The notes: a model not told the origin generated them from the sequence alone. Shown: positions 23,723 through 33,657, numbered from the stretch's first letter. The stretch: DNA of 64,000 nt from an uncultured Bacteroidales bacterium (GCA_905233475.1 CAJOEN010000025.1:1-64000), one strand, 5' to 3'. Made by a program: numbers and translations.

Positions 23723-26134
23723 ATGAAAACAGCAATGGCGAAGAAAAGTTTTATAATAGCGGTTGCGACGTTGTTTTCCGCCATTTTGCTGCTGCATTCG
23801 TGCGGTGTGGACAAATTTATTCCCCAAGGCGAGTACCTTCTTACCAAAAACAGTGTGGAAATCGACTATTCTGCTTTGGACGAGGCCGATGCCAAGGGCG
23901 TTTCTCAAGCCATATCGGGAGTAAAAAGCTATATACGCCAGTCGCCAAACTCCAAATTGGTGCTTTTTCCAATAGCCATGCGTATTTATTGCCTGTCAAG
24001 TCCTACCGACAGCAACTGGATAAACCGTGTGATACGCAAGCAGGGTGAGGCCCCGGTGATATACAGTCAGGAACTTGCCGAACGCTCCGCAAGGCAGATG
24101 GAACTCTTGCTCGAATCCAAGGGATGTTTCGGCTCTCAGGTCGTTTACGACACTCATATTGTGAAAAACAACCGTGTAAGTGTAACTTACAAAATAAAAC
24201 CTAAGCCGCGGTACGTTATAGGCGAAGTGGGTACTGTGTGCGGCAACGCCGGTGTAAAAGCCCTGATGGACGAGCTAACGGGACAGTCGGATGTGAAAAC
24301 AGGAAACTACTACGACCAAATGGAACTTTCGGGCTTGCGCGACAGGGTGGCCACACGTTTGCAAAACCGAGGTTACTACACGGCTACCAAAGAAAGCATT
24401 AGTTTCCTGATAGACACCAATATAGGCGGCAGGAAAATGAATGTCAGCATGCTTATACGAGAAAACAGCAATGCCATCGGCGACACTACGCCCAAACCTA
24501 CATTGGTGATATATTACATAGACAACGTTTATATATATCCTGATTTAGAGAATCTTATGCCCGTAGATTCTTTGCATAACGACACTTTGCCTGTGGAGGC
24601 GAGGGTTATGAACAATGATGTTGTGTATAATTTTGTCACGAACAAAAAAATGCGTATCCGTCCCGAGACTATCTGTCAAACGCTTTTGCTGTATCCGTCG
24701 CAGATGTACCGCAATTATGCTGTGGAACGGTCGTATATGGGGTTGTGGGGGCTACGCAATTTCAAATTTGTGGATATGGATTTCGTGCCTTCGTCGCGCA
24801 CGTCGGACACCGCTGGCTATCTCGACCTCCGCATACGTTTGATGAACGCCATGCGTCGTTCAATGTCCCTCTCGCTCGAACTCAACAACACCTCCCCCAT
24901 AAACACGCAAAACACCTCAAATACAGGCAATTTCGGATTGGAGTTGGGTTTAGGTTACCAAAATAAAAATGTGTTCGGCGGTGCGGAAATATTCAATATG
25001 AAAACCTCTTTGGCTGTGGAGTTGTCGAAACTGGCCATAAACAACAACAAGGTGGATTTTTACGAACTGTTCTCCACTTTCGAGTCGGGTTTGGACATGT
25101 CGTTGGATATACCCAAGTTCATTGTGCCGTTTGCCAGTCTTTTGTCATCGCACAATGTGCGTCCACACACTTTGTTCAATTTGGGTGCAAACTATCAGTA
25201 CCGTGCTTATTTTGAAAGACTTATAGGCAACACGTCTTTCGGTTACACATGGCAGCATAGGCGTACCACAAAACATCAGTTCCTGCCGGTGGAGTTTACC
25301 TTGGTAAAATTCATCAATCAGAATGAGAGTTTTCGCCGTCAGATAGAAAATCTCAACGATTTGAGGCTCAAGTACCAATACAGCGACCACCTGATTTTCG
25401 ACATGCGTTACAATTTTGTGTACAGCACCCAGCAACTCAACACCAAGACAAATTTCTCGTACCTGTCGTTGGGGGTGGAAACCGCTGGAAATCTGCTCAG
25501 TGCGATTTACAACCTTTCGGACTTGAACGCCGACAGTTCGGGCATATACCATATATTTGACATACCGTTTTCGCAATATGTGCGTTTGGATTTCGACTGG
25601 AAACGTTATTTCTATCTTTCGTCGCGCAATACCTTTGTATTCCGTATTACGGGCGGCATAGGCATTCCTTACGGAAACTCCATATCCATGCCCTACGAAA
25701 AGAGTTTCTACGGCGGAGGCCCCACCACCATAAGGTCTTGGCACATACGCACTTTGGGACCCGGAGGCTATATCAACAACTCAAGCACTAATTTCGAGCG
25801 AGTTGGCGATATTTCGCTTACTTTCAATGTTGAAGATCGTTTCAAAATATTCGGTATCTTCGAAGGTGCGGCTTTTGTTGATGCGGGCAACGTTTGGCTG
25901 TTGCACAGGTCCGAAGAGTTCCCCGAAGGAGAGTTCCGTTTCGACAAGTTCTACAAACAGATTGCTATGGGAGCGGGCCTGGGACTAAGGGCGAACATCT
26001 CCATTCTTACCCTACGTTTGGATTTTGCCATTCCGTTGTTCAACCCGGGCGCATCCGACGGTAATCAGTGGATGTTCTCGAAACTCAAATTCAATCAGAT
26101 TGTCACCAACTTCGGTATAGACTATCCGTTCTGA
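23723..26134 (+). CDS. tamL: Omp85-family lipoprotein, TamL-type (BamA/TamA homologue)
   Basis: 803 residues. A lipobox (LLLHSCG, Cys at residue 27) follows the signal peptide; VDKFIPQGEYLLTKNSVEI right after it is the usual TamL start. The central region has POTRA-like repeats, and the C-terminal part is an Omp85 barrel ending in GIDYPF, with the conserved IPYGNSISMPYEKSFYGGGP segment (about residues 652-671) and FRITGGIG strand. TamL is the lipidated Bacteroidota form of TamA, thought to work with TamB in assembling or supplying the outer membrane. No tamB is adjacent in this window. Confidence 0.92.
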   Translation: MKTAMAKKSFIIAVATLFSAILLLHSCGVDKFIPQGEYLLTKNSVEIDYSALDEADAKGVSQAISGVKSYIRQSPNSKLVLFPIAMRIYCLSSPTDSNWINRVIRKQGEAPVIYSQELAERSARQMELLLESKGCFGSQVVYDTHIVKNNRVSVTYKIKPKPRYVIGEVGTVCGNAGVKALMDELTGQSDVKTGNYYDQMELSGLRDRVATRLQNRGYYTATKESISFLIDTNIGGRKMNVSMLIRENSNAIGDTTPKPTLVIYYIDNVYIYPDLENLMPVDSLHNDTLPVEARVMNNDVVYNFVTNKKMRIRPETICQTLLLYPSQMYRNYAVERSYMGLWGLRNFKFVDMDFVPSSRTSDTAGYLDLRIRLMNAMRRSMSLSLELNNTSPINTQNTSNTGNFGLELGLGYQNKNVFGGAEIFNMKTSLAVELSKLAINNNKVDFYELFSTFESGLDMSLDIPKFIVPFASLLSSHNVRPHTLFNLGANYQYRAYFERLIGNTSFGYTWQHRRTTKHQFLPVEFTLVKFINQNESFRRQIENLNDLRLKYQYSDHLIFDMRYNFVYSTQQLNTKTNFSYLSLGVETAGNLLSAIYNLSDLNADSSGIYHIFDIPFSQYVRLDFDWKRYFYLSSRNTFVFRITGGIGIPYGNSISMPYEKSFYGGGPTTIRSWHIRTLGPGGYINNSSTNFERVGDISLTFNVEDRFKIFGIFEGAAFVDAGNVWLLHRSEEFPEGEFRFDKFYKQIAMGAGLGLRANISILTLRLDFAIPLFNPGASDGNQWMFSKLKFNQIVTNFGIDYPF

Positions 26135-26239
26135 TTTTTTTTCGACAAAAAACTGTTTCTTAGTAGGTTATACACCGCAAGTATGCTGATTGCTTTGGCT
26201 GCAAACCTTTTCCCATTTCGGATTTTCATTTTTTTTGCG

Positions 26240-26247
26240 TATATTTG
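26240..26247 (+). promoter_or_regulatory. Putative -7 element for the 5'-nucleotidase genes
   Basis: TATATTTG, 24 bases before the start at 26271, preceded at about 19 bases by TTTCG, a weak -33. Confidence 0.55.
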
Positions 26248-26270
26248 CAAAAGAAAAAAGCAGTTTACCA

Positions 26271-27026
26271 ATGCGTAAAATACTAGCAACCACTATATTA
26301 GGATTGAGCGTACTGTTTTTGAGTACGGTCACAGCTCAAAAACACGAGTCGCAGTTAATTCGTCTCGACAAAAGCATTGAGCCTCGCAAAGATAGCCGCA
26401 TATCGCACTATTACGACAGCATAAACCAAATTTATCAACAGTATTTCAATAATGTGGTGGCTGAAGCCGAAAACTATTTGGGCAACAAGGCTCCTGACGG
26501 CACCCTTGCCAACGTCCTCACCGACGAGCTCTTTCGTGAAGCCGCCATTGCCATGTCGCTAATTGAAAGCAGCGTTGTTCCCGACCTTGCTTTGCTGAAT
26601 TTTGGCGGCATCCGCGAACCCATACCGGCAGGAACTATCACCGTTGGCAAAATTTTTAGTGTACTGCCGTTCGACAACAACTACATGGTGCTTATCGACA
26701 TCAAAGGTAGCGAACTTAGAAAGATGTTTTTCAACAACTTACGCAAGATAGAAAATGCCCAGTCATTTTCCAATGTACGCCTTGTGCACAAAGGAGGCAT
26801 TATCGATTCCGTAACCATCGGTGGTAAACCTATAGACGACAACCGTTTATACCGAATGGCCACCATCAATTTTATAGAAAACGGAGGTGATAAGATTTTA
26901 GAAAACGTAGCCACCTCACATGTTTACACCGATAGCCAACCTTTTCGCACACGGGTAATCGAGTATTTCAAAGCCCAGAAAAAAATCAAAAGAATAAAGG
27001 ATGGCAGGGTTGTAATTCTCAAATAA
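26271..27026 (+). CDS. 5'-nucleotidase C-terminal-domain protein (substrate-binding half)
   Basis: 251 residues from the ATG at 26271 (an upstream in-frame start at 26190 has no signal peptide; this one gives MRKILATTILGLSVLFLSTVTA). The mature part is the 5_nucleotid_C domain, which binds the nucleotide base: LALLNFGGIREPIPAGTITVGKIFSVLPFDN and MATINFIENGGDKIL are diagnostic. The metallophosphatase half is the next gene, so a UshA-type enzyme is encoded in two pieces with the order reversed relative to the fused protein. A TATATTTG promoter element lies 24 bases upstream. Confidence 0.88.
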   Translation: MRKILATTILGLSVLFLSTVTAQKHESQLIRLDKSIEPRKDSRISHYYDSINQIYQQYFNNVVAEAENYLGNKAPDGTLANVLTDELFREAAIAMSLIESSVVPDLALLNFGGIREPIPAGTITVGKIFSVLPFDNNYMVLIDIKGSELRKMFFNNLRKIENAQSFSNVRLVHKGGIIDSVTIGGKPIDDNRLYRMATINFIENGGDKILENVATSHVYTDSQPFRTRVIEYFKAQKKIKRIKDGRVVILK

Positions 27027-27035
27027 CGCAACAGG

Positions 27036-27854
27036 ATGAGAAACAGAATATTATCACTAACAATTTCTTTCATAGCATTGGCACTTTTTGCCACATGCAA
27101 GAGTTCCAAAACATACACCGTTACCATACTTCACACCAACGACACCCACAGCCAAATCGAGCCTTACATCTCCTCCAACGACACTTTGGGCGGAGTTCTG
27201 CGCCGCGAGCAGGCCATTTGGGAGGAACGCCTCAACAGCAGAGGCATAGTGCTGCTCCTCGACGCCGGCGATTTCCTGCAAGGCACACCATATTTCAACC
27301 TCTTCGGGGGCGATGTTGAGATAGAAATGATGAACCTTATGAACTACCATGTCGCCACCCTCGGCAACCACGAGTTCGACAACGGTTTGGACAGCCTTGC
27401 GGCAAAACTGAAAAAGGCCCGATTCTCTGTCGTATGCTCAAACTACGAATTTGATTGCCCCGAACTGATGAACATAATTGATAAATTTGTAATCATCAAA
27501 TGCGAAGATTTGAAGATAGGAATTTTCGGCCTCACCACCTCCCTTGATGGTCTGAATTTCTCGTCCATAGTGGAAAAAACAACCTATCTTGACCCTGTGG
27601 AAACCTCAAAAAAAATGGTTATAGAGCTAAAAAAACGTAATTGCGACCTTATCATCTGCCTCTCGCACCTCGGCTACGACCCCGAACCCGGCCGTCCGAT
27701 GTGCGATCCGATTATTGCACAGCAAGTTAATGGTATCGACCTGATAATCAGCGGACATACGCACAAAGTGGTGGACACGGTTATCAACAATACCCATATT
27801 GTGCAAACTGGCGAAAAGGGCATGAACCTTGGCAAGGTGGTTATAACAAAATAA
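27036..27854 (+). CDS. 5'-nucleotidase N-terminal metallophosphatase domain protein
   Basis: 272 residues with an N-terminal lipoprotein-like signal (FIALALFATCKSS, Cys at about residue 21). All metallophosphoesterase motifs are present: TILHTNDTHSQIEP, LDAGDFLQGTPYFN, TLGNHEFDNG, LSHLGYDPEPGRP and SGHTHKVVD. It lacks the nucleotide-binding domain, which the gene ten bases upstream supplies. The pair probably salvages nucleotides or phosphate in the periplasm. It is followed after seven bases by a GroES-like gene. Confidence 0.9.
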   Translation: MRNRILSLTISFIALALFATCKSSKTYTVTILHTNDTHSQIEPYISSNDTLGGVLRREQAIWEERLNSRGIVLLLDAGDFLQGTPYFNLFGGDVEIEMMNLMNYHVATLGNHEFDNGLDSLAAKLKKARFSVVCSNYEFDCPELMNIIDKFVIIKCEDLKIGIFGLTTSLDGLNFSSIVEKTTYLDPVETSKKMVIELKKRNCDLIICLSHLGYDPEPGRPMCDPIIAQQVNGIDLIISGHTHKVVDTVINNTHIVQTGEKGMNLGKVVITK

Positions 27855-27861
27855 TAACATT

Positions 27862-28221
27862 ATGAATAATATCAATTTAGACAAACTTATAGTCATTGGC
27901 GACCGTGTGTTGATAAAGCCGGCCAACGCCGCCGACAAAACCAAGTCGGGACTGTACCTGCCCGCAGGGTATCAGGAGAAGGAGACTATTCAAACAGGCT
28001 ACGTGCTGAAATGCGGTCCGGGATACCCCTTGCCCTCGTCGGACAGCGACGAGTCGTGGAACCCTAACAGCAACAAAAACAATTATTTACCTTTACAGGT
28101 AAAAGCTGGAGACCTTGCCATTTTTATGCAAAAAGCCGCTACCGAAATAAAATTCAACGGCGAAAAGTTCTTCATAGTACCTCAAAACGCCATACTTATC
28201 GTTGAACGCGAAGAGTTTTAA
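27862..28221 (+). CDS. GroES-like co-chaperone family protein
   Basis: 119 residues with Cpn10-like sequence: IGDRVLIKPANAADKTKSGLYLPAG and TGYVLKCGPGYPLPS at residues 11-57, and a late VEREEF end. It is longer than GroES (about 95) because of an insertion (SDSDESWNPNSNKNNYLPL). No groEL is adjacent. This extended, orphan form occurs in many Bacteroidota; whether it works with GroEL is uncertain. Confidence 0.82.
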   Translation: MNNINLDKLIVIGDRVLIKPANAADKTKSGLYLPAGYQEKETIQTGYVLKCGPGYPLPSSDSDESWNPNSNKNNYLPLQVKAGDLAIFMQKAATEIKFNGEKFFIVPQNAILIVEREEF

Positions 28222-28236
28222 AAAAAGCCGTCCGTT

Positions 28237-30216
28237 ATGAAGCAATTCTTTGCAAAATTACTGTCGCACATATCGTTAGCTTACAAAATCGTGGCTATTA
28301 TAGCAACAGCCTTGCTAATACTTCTGTTTTTTCCAACGGAAGAAAAAGCGAGTTATGATTTTTCCGTAGATGGATTTTGGAAAAGCAACGACCTGTTTGC
28401 CCCTTACGATTTTCCAATACAAAAATCGCAGGAAGAAATTGAAAAAGAGCGCTTTAACGCAAAAAAGACAGGGATGATGTTCTTCCGTACCGACACTTTG
28501 GCCGAAGCCCAAACTTTGTTTAAAGTAGAAATCCTTACAAGCGACCCTTATAAAATAAATCGTGTAAAGAGATATTTATCAGACGTTTATAAGCGTGGGT
28601 TAATCGAAATGCCAGAAGGGACGGACATACGTGGACACAATATGGTACTGCTTGCCGGAAACATAGGGCATGAGTGCTCTTTCGATGATTTTATCACTGT
28701 AAATCAATGCGTTGAAGAAATCAAGTCCATAATCGGCGACACCCTTCTTGAAAAAAGTATTGCTAAAGCACTCTCCCCCAACATTATTTTCGACAAAGAC
28801 CGCACACGCTTGGAGCAGGAGTCGATGCTGGCACAGGTGTCCACCACCGAAGGCATGGTGTCTGCCGGCGAGCTGATAATCAGAAAAGGCGAGAAAATTT
28901 CGCCCGAAAAAGCACGTGTGATTTCGTCGTTGGAATACGAGGAGCAGCAGAAAAGGAATGAATATTACTCGGCGTTCAACCACAATTTGGGACAGTTTCT
29001 GCTCACCATAATAGCCCTTGTAACGCTGTTTTTATTCCTGCGTTTGATACGTCATCCTTTGCTTTCGGACAACAAAAAAGTAACTTTCGTGCTTTTTGTG
29101 ATACTGCTGATGGCCATTCTCACCTCACTGATAGTGCGCGTAAATCCCGACTGGACGCTGCTTGTGCCTTTGTGCATGGCTCCGATACTTATGCGAGTGT
29201 TTTTCGACATTCGTGTGGCACTGTATATACATTTGGTTAATACTTTGATATTAGCATCTTGGGTTCCAAATAGTTATGAATTTATCTATTACCAAATCAT
29301 AGCAGGAATGGTGTCCATCATCAGTGTGAAGAATTTTGAGCAACGTTCAAAGTTCTTTATTGTAAGTCTGTCGATATTTGCCACATACTCACTTGTTTAC
29401 GTTGCGGGATTACTGTCGCAGGACACGAATCTCGAAAATATCAACGGCACCCGTTTCCTGATATTCTTTATGAACGCCATGCTTACGCTTTTGGCCTACC
29501 CGCTGATATACATTTTTGAAAAAGTTTTCGGTTTTGTAACCAAGCTCACGCTGATAGAGCTTTCAAGCACCACCAACAAAGCCCTCCGCGACCTTGCCGA
29601 CAAGGCACCGGGGACTTTCCAGCACTCTGTGCAGGTGGCCAACATCTCCGAGGATTTGATTCACGAAATCGGCGGCAACGCCCTGCTTGCCAAAGTGGGA
29701 GCCCTGTACCACGACATCGGCAAGACCGAGAGTCCGCAGTTCTTTACCGAAAACCAGAGCTCCGATTTCAACCCCCTCAACGATTTTTCGAACATCGAAA
29801 GTGCGCATATCATCATAAAACACGTAACCGACGGCGTGCAGCTTGCACAAAAGAAATACCGTCTGCCCGAGGTTATTGTGGATTTCATCCGCACACACCA
29901 CGGCACCTCGAAAGTGGGCTATTTCTACAACAAACAGCTCAACGAAAATGGCGGCAGTCCCGTCGACGAGGCCGATTTCATGTATCATGGCCCGAGGCCT
30001 TACTCGCGAGAAACGGCGGTGGTTATGCTCGTGGATTCTGTGGAAGCCGCCATCAAAAGCCTCAAAGTGCATAACGAAGAAAATATTTCCAAAATTATCG
30101 ACAGTATCATCGGCGACATCGACAAAATTAAACAGCTGCTGAAAAAACGTATGGTCAGCATTTACCACGTGCGCGTGGAATATCCAGTAGTAGAAGCAAA
30201 AAAAGAGTCTAAATAA
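28237..30216 (+). CDS. pgpH: 7TM-HD phosphodiesterase (PgpH family, probable c-di-AMP hydrolase)
   Basis: 659 residues. An N-terminal membrane segment is followed by an extracytoplasmic 7TMR-HDED domain (about 60-240), then a block of about seven membrane helices (about 250-430), then a cytoplasmic HD domain with DLADKAPGTFQHSVQVANISE, the metal-binding ALYHDIGKTE (about residue 490), VIVDFIRTHHGTSKV and HGPRPYSRETAVVMLVDSVEAA. In PgpH the HD domain cleaves cyclic di-AMP; the substrate here is inferred from family. It follows the GroES-like gene by 15 bases and precedes the flavin/FeS fusion by 13. Confidence 0.92.
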   Translation: MKQFFAKLLSHISLAYKIVAIIATALLILLFFPTEEKASYDFSVDGFWKSNDLFAPYDFPIQKSQEEIEKERFNAKKTGMMFFRTDTLAEAQTLFKVEILTSDPYKINRVKRYLSDVYKRGLIEMPEGTDIRGHNMVLLAGNIGHECSFDDFITVNQCVEEIKSIIGDTLLEKSIAKALSPNIIFDKDRTRLEQESMLAQVSTTEGMVSAGELIIRKGEKISPEKARVISSLEYEEQQKRNEYYSAFNHNLGQFLLTIIALVTLFLFLRLIRHPLLSDNKKVTFVLFVILLMAILTSLIVRVNPDWTLLVPLCMAPILMRVFFDIRVALYIHLVNTLILASWVPNSYEFIYYQIIAGMVSIISVKNFEQRSKFFIVSLSIFATYSLVYVAGLLSQDTNLENINGTRFLIFFMNAMLTLLAYPLIYIFEKVFGFVTKLTLIELSSTTNKALRDLADKAPGTFQHSVQVANISEDLIHEIGGNALLAKVGALYHDIGKTESPQFFTENQSSDFNPLNDFSNIESAHIIIKHVTDGVQLAQKKYRLPEVIVDFIRTHHGTSKVGYFYNKQLNENGGSPVDEADFMYHGPRPYSRETAVVMLVDSVEAAIKSLKVHNEENISKIIDSIIGDIDKIKQLLKKRMVSIYHVRVEYPVVEAKKESK

Positions 30217-30229
30217 AACCAACTGAGAC

Positions 30230-32497
30230 ATGTACAAAATTTTATCAAGAACCGAATTATCGGCCGACACCTTCCAATACGAAGTGCTTGCGCCACGCAT
30301 CGCCCAATCGGCTTTGCCCGGACAGTTCCTTATCGTGAAAATGAAAGAGAACTCCGAACGCATCCCCTTGACTATCAGCGATTACAACATCGAAAAAGGA
30401 ACAGTGGTGCTGGTTTTCAAGGCCGTTGGCAAATCCACACGCGAAATGGCTCAATATCAGGCTGGCGACAGTTTCCTCGACGTTGCCGGTCCTCTCGGCC
30501 GCAGCTCAGAATTTGTACATATCCCGCTCGACGAGCTGAAACAGAAGAGATACGTCTTTATCGGCGGCGGAGTGGGTATCGCGCCCATCTTCCCCCAAGT
30601 TAAATGGCTTCATAATCACGGCATTACCGCCGACTGCATAATCGGTGCCAAAACCCACGACCTGCTCGTTTACGAAAAGGAGCTGGCACAGATGAGCAAC
30701 CTCGCCGTTGCCACCGACGACGGCACATCGCAATACAAAGGGTTGGTTACCAACGTATTGCAACAATTCATCGACGAAGGTCGCCACTACGACGAAATTG
30801 TGGCCATAGGCCCGATGGTGATGATGCGCGCCGTGGCACGTATGGCATCGCAATACAACATAAAATGCACCGTAAGCCTCAACTCCATTATGGTCGACGG
30901 CACGGGAATGTGCGGCGCCTGCCGCGTGATAGTGGGCGGAAAAACCATGTTCACCTGCGTGGACGGCCCCGAATTCGACGGCGCTCTGGTGGATTTCGAC
31001 AATGCCATGAAACGTCAGGCCATGTACGACAACATAGAAACGCGCAAAGAGCTTGAGGCAGAGGAAATTGCCGTAGGCCACACCTGCCATATCGGCGGAA
31101 TTGCCGAAGAGACGCGCGACAAATCGAAACGTGTCCCCATCGCCGAGCAGCCGCCGCTGGTGCGTGCCAAGAATTTCGACGAAGTGTGTCTCGGCTACAG
31201 CGCCGACGAAGCCATAGTAGAAGCCCAACGCTGTCTGCAATGCAAAAAGCCGCAGTGCGTTGAAGGCTGTCCCGTCAACATCAACATACCTGCCTTTATC
31301 GGCCGCATTGCCGAAGGCGATTTCACCAAAGCCGCACATATCATCAACCAAGACTCGGCGCTGCCGTCGGTATGCGGTCGCGTATGTCCGCAGGAGACGC
31401 AGTGCGAGGGCAAGTGCATCATGGGCAAACGTTTCGAGCCCATCGCCATAGGCAAACTGGAACGTTTTGTAGGCGACTACGCCCGCGAAAACGACATACA
31501 GTTCGACCCGCCGGCAAGCAAAAACGGACACAAGGTGGCCATTGTAGGCAGCGGCCCGTCGGGCATCACCTGCGCCAAAGACCTGCTGATGATGGGCTAC
31601 GACGTCACCATTTTCGAGGCTCTGCACGAGTTCGGCGGAGTGCTGGTGTACGGCATACCGTCGTTCCGTCTGCCCAAGGACACCGTGGTACGCCATGAGA
31701 TAGAAAACGTGCGCAAGCTCGGTGCCAAATTCGAGAACAATGTGGTGGTGGGACGCACCGTCTCCATCGACGAGCTGATGGACAAAGAAGGTTTCGAGGC
31801 CGTGTTTATAGGCTCCGGCGCCGGACTGCCCAACTTTATGAACATTCCCGGCGAGAACCTCTGCGGAGTGGTCTCGGCCAACGAGTTCCTCACCCGCAAC
31901 AACCTGCTTTTCGCTTACCGCGACGGCTACGACACCCCCAACTACGTGGGCAAGAAAGTGGTGGTTGTAGGCGGCGGCAACGTGGCAATGGACGCCGCCC
32001 GCACGGCCTTGCGTCTGGGCGCCGAAGTGCATATCGTCTATCGTCGTAGCGAAGAGGAACTGCCAGCACGTGTCGAGGAAGTGCATCACGCCAAGGAAGA
32101 AGGCATACTTTTCGACCTGCTGTGCAATCCCGTCGAGATATTGGGCGACGAAAAAGGCTGGGTGAACAGCATACGCTGCATACGCATGGCCTTGGGCGAA
32201 CCCGATGCCTCGGGACGTCGCAGACCCGTGCCGGTGGAAGGCTCGGAGTTCATTATCGATGCCGACATGGTGGTGATGTCCATAGGCACATCGCCCAACC
32301 CGCTGATTTCCAGCACTACTTCCAGCTTGGAGACCAACAAATGGAACTGCATCGTGGCCGACGACAACGGCCAGACCTCGCGCAAAGGCATCTTTGCCGG
32401 CGGCGACGCCGTAAGCGGTGCCGCTACCGTTATCCTTGCCATGGGAGCCGGCAAAAAAGCCGCCAAAGCCATCGACGAATACATCAAAACGCTGTAA
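30230..32497 (+). CDS. Fused ferredoxin:NAD(P)+ oxidoreductase/glutamate synthase small-subunit-like protein (NfnAB/SudAB type)
   Basis: 755 residues joining two proteins usually separate. Residues 1-280 resemble PyrK/NfnA: FAD/NAD-binding FNR fold with IGGGVGIAPIFPQVKWL and a [2Fe-2S] cysteine set DGTGMCGACRVIVGGKTMFTC. Residues about 320-755 resemble GltD/NfnB: cysteines CLQCKKPQCVEGCP and CGRVCPQETQCEGKC for two [4Fe-4S] clusters, FAD motif VAIVGSGPSGITCAKDL and NADPH motif VVVVGGGNVAMDAARTA. The likely role is electron transfer between ferredoxin, NADH and NADPH, or sulphide/polysulphide reduction. Coding DNA is noticeably GC-rich. Confidence 0.93.
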   Translation: MYKILSRTELSADTFQYEVLAPRIAQSALPGQFLIVKMKENSERIPLTISDYNIEKGTVVLVFKAVGKSTREMAQYQAGDSFLDVAGPLGRSSEFVHIPLDELKQKRYVFIGGGVGIAPIFPQVKWLHNHGITADCIIGAKTHDLLVYEKELAQMSNLAVATDDGTSQYKGLVTNVLQQFIDEGRHYDEIVAIGPMVMMRAVARMASQYNIKCTVSLNSIMVDGTGMCGACRVIVGGKTMFTCVDGPEFDGALVDFDNAMKRQAMYDNIETRKELEAEEIAVGHTCHIGGIAEETRDKSKRVPIAEQPPLVRAKNFDEVCLGYSADEAIVEAQRCLQCKKPQCVEGCPVNINIPAFIGRIAEGDFTKAAHIINQDSALPSVCGRVCPQETQCEGKCIMGKRFEPIAIGKLERFVGDYARENDIQFDPPASKNGHKVAIVGSGPSGITCAKDLLMMGYDVTIFEALHEFGGVLVYGIPSFRLPKDTVVRHEIENVRKLGAKFENNVVVGRTVSIDELMDKEGFEAVFIGSGAGLPNFMNIPGENLCGVVSANEFLTRNNLLFAYRDGYDTPNYVGKKVVVVGGGNVAMDAARTALRLGAEVHIVYRRSEEELPARVEEVHHAKEEGILFDLLCNPVEILGDEKGWVNSIRCIRMALGEPDASGRRRPVPVEGSEFIIDADMVVMSIGTSPNPLISSTTSSLETNKWNCIVADDNGQTSRKGIFAGGDAVSGAATVILAMGAGKKAAKAIDEYIKTL

Positions 32498-32553
32498 CAA
32501 AACAAAAAAGTAAATAAAAAAAGTAAAAATAAATAAATAATAGTAAAATAAAC

Positions 32554-32747
32554 GCGTGCTGAAAGCACGCCGTCCTATTAACCCCTCACAAGCGAAGCGC
32601 AGTGTGGGGACCCTCACAAGCAAAGCACCGTGTGGGGACTCGCACAAGCGTAGCGTAGTGTGGGGATAGGGAAAAAGAAGTAAACAAAAACAGTGCCGAA
32701 GGCACTACATCCTAATAACCCCTCACAAGCGAAGGGCAGTGTGGGGA
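32554..32747. repeat. Cluster of hairpin and CCCCTCAC...GTGTGGGG repeats
   Basis: Two hairpins (GCGTGCT-gaa-AGCACGC at 32554-32570 and AGTGCC-gaa-GGCACT near 32692-32706) each precede a 28-29-base imperfect palindrome, such as 32582-32610. Further palindromes are at 32611-32638, 32639-32666 and 32719-32747. There are no spacers, so it is not a CRISPR array. A relative in the opposite orientation lies near 61654-61730. Confidence 0.8.
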
Positions 32748-32760
32748 TAAAAAAAAGAAT

Positions 32761-33555
32761 ATGAAACAATACCTTGACCTGCTCCGTCATGTGATGGACA
32801 ACGGCACCGACAAGATGGACCGCACGGGCACCGGCACACGCAGCGTGTTCGGCTACCAGATGAGGTTCGACCTCAACGAGGGTTTCCCCCTGCTGACGAC
32901 GAAAAAGCTGCACCTGCGCTCGATTATATACGAGCTGCTGTGGTTCCTCAAAGGCGACACCAACATAAAATACCTGCACGACAACCGCGTAACCATCTGG
33001 GACGAGTGGGCCGACGCCGACGGCAACCTCGGACCCGTGTACGGCAAGCAGTGGCGCTCGTGGAGATGTCCCGACGGCCGCAGCATCGACCAGATAACAC
33101 AGCTCATCAACCAGATAAAGAGCAACCCCAACTCGCGACGCCTGCTCGTATGCGCGTGGAACGTGGCGGACATCGACAAAATGGCCCTGCCGCCATGCCA
33201 TATCCTGTTCCAGTTCTACGTGGCGCAGGGAAGGCTGTCGTGCCAGCTGTACCAGCGTTCGGCCGACATCTTCCTCGGCGTGCCGTTCAACATAGCGTCG
33301 TACGCACTGCTTACCATGATGATAGCACAGGTGTGCGGCCTCAAATACGGCGATTTTGTGCATACTTTTGGCGACGCGCATATCTATAGCAACCACTTCG
33401 AACAGGTGAAACTGCAGCTCACCCGCGAGCCGCGGCCGCTGCCCAAGATGCTTATCAATCCCGACGTTAAGGACATCTTCAGCTTCGACTACCCCGATTT
33501 CACCCTCACCGACTACGACCCGCACCCGCATATCAAAGGCGATGTGGCAGTGTAG
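32761..33555 (+). CDS. thyA: Thymidylate synthase
   Basis: 264 residues, identical in length to E. coli ThyA. It methylates dUMP to dTMP with methylene-tetrahydrofolate. All hallmarks are seen: [19 protein letters not shown] near the start, [15 protein letters not shown], the catalytic cysteine in [12 protein letters not shown] (about residue 146) and [22 protein letters not shown]. No folA is adjacent. The start lies 14 bases after the last hairpin repeat, and a heptamer array follows four bases after the stop. Confidence 0.97.
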   Translation: MKQYLDLLRHVMDNGTDKMDRTGTGTRSVFGYQMRFDLNEGFPLLTTKKLHLRSIIYELLWFLKGDTNIKYLHDNRVTIWDEWADADGNLGPVYGKQWRSWRCPDGRSIDQITQLINQIKSNPNSRRLLVCAWNVADIDKMALPPCHILFQFYVAQGRLSCQLYQRSADIFLGVPFNIASYALLTMMIAQVCGLKYGDFVHTFGDAHIYSNHFEQVKLQLTREPRPLPKMLINPDVKDIFSFDYPDFTLTDYDPHPHIKGDVAV

Positions 33556-33559
33556 GATA

Positions 33560-33608
33560 GTTGGGAGTTAGTAATGAGTAATGAGTAATGAGTAATGAGT
33601 AATTGATT
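33560..33608 (+). repeat. Heptamer array after thyA
   Basis: Seven units (gttggga, gttagta, atgagta x4, attgatt) starting four bases after the thyA stop. Confidence 0.78.
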
Positions 33609-33657
33609 GAAAATCAATGGTCTTTGCAATAAAAAACTTGTTGAAACCATTAAAAAT

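Noticed and set aside
30506-32647. Minus-strand ORF of 713 codons
   Set aside because: It mirrors the GC-rich NfnAB-like gene; composition is His/Ala/Val-rich without motifs, a typical shadow of a GC-rich gene.
32582-32747. Possible CRISPR array
   Set aside because: The 28-29-base palindromes are adjacent or irregularly spaced, have no unique spacers, and no cas genes are near.
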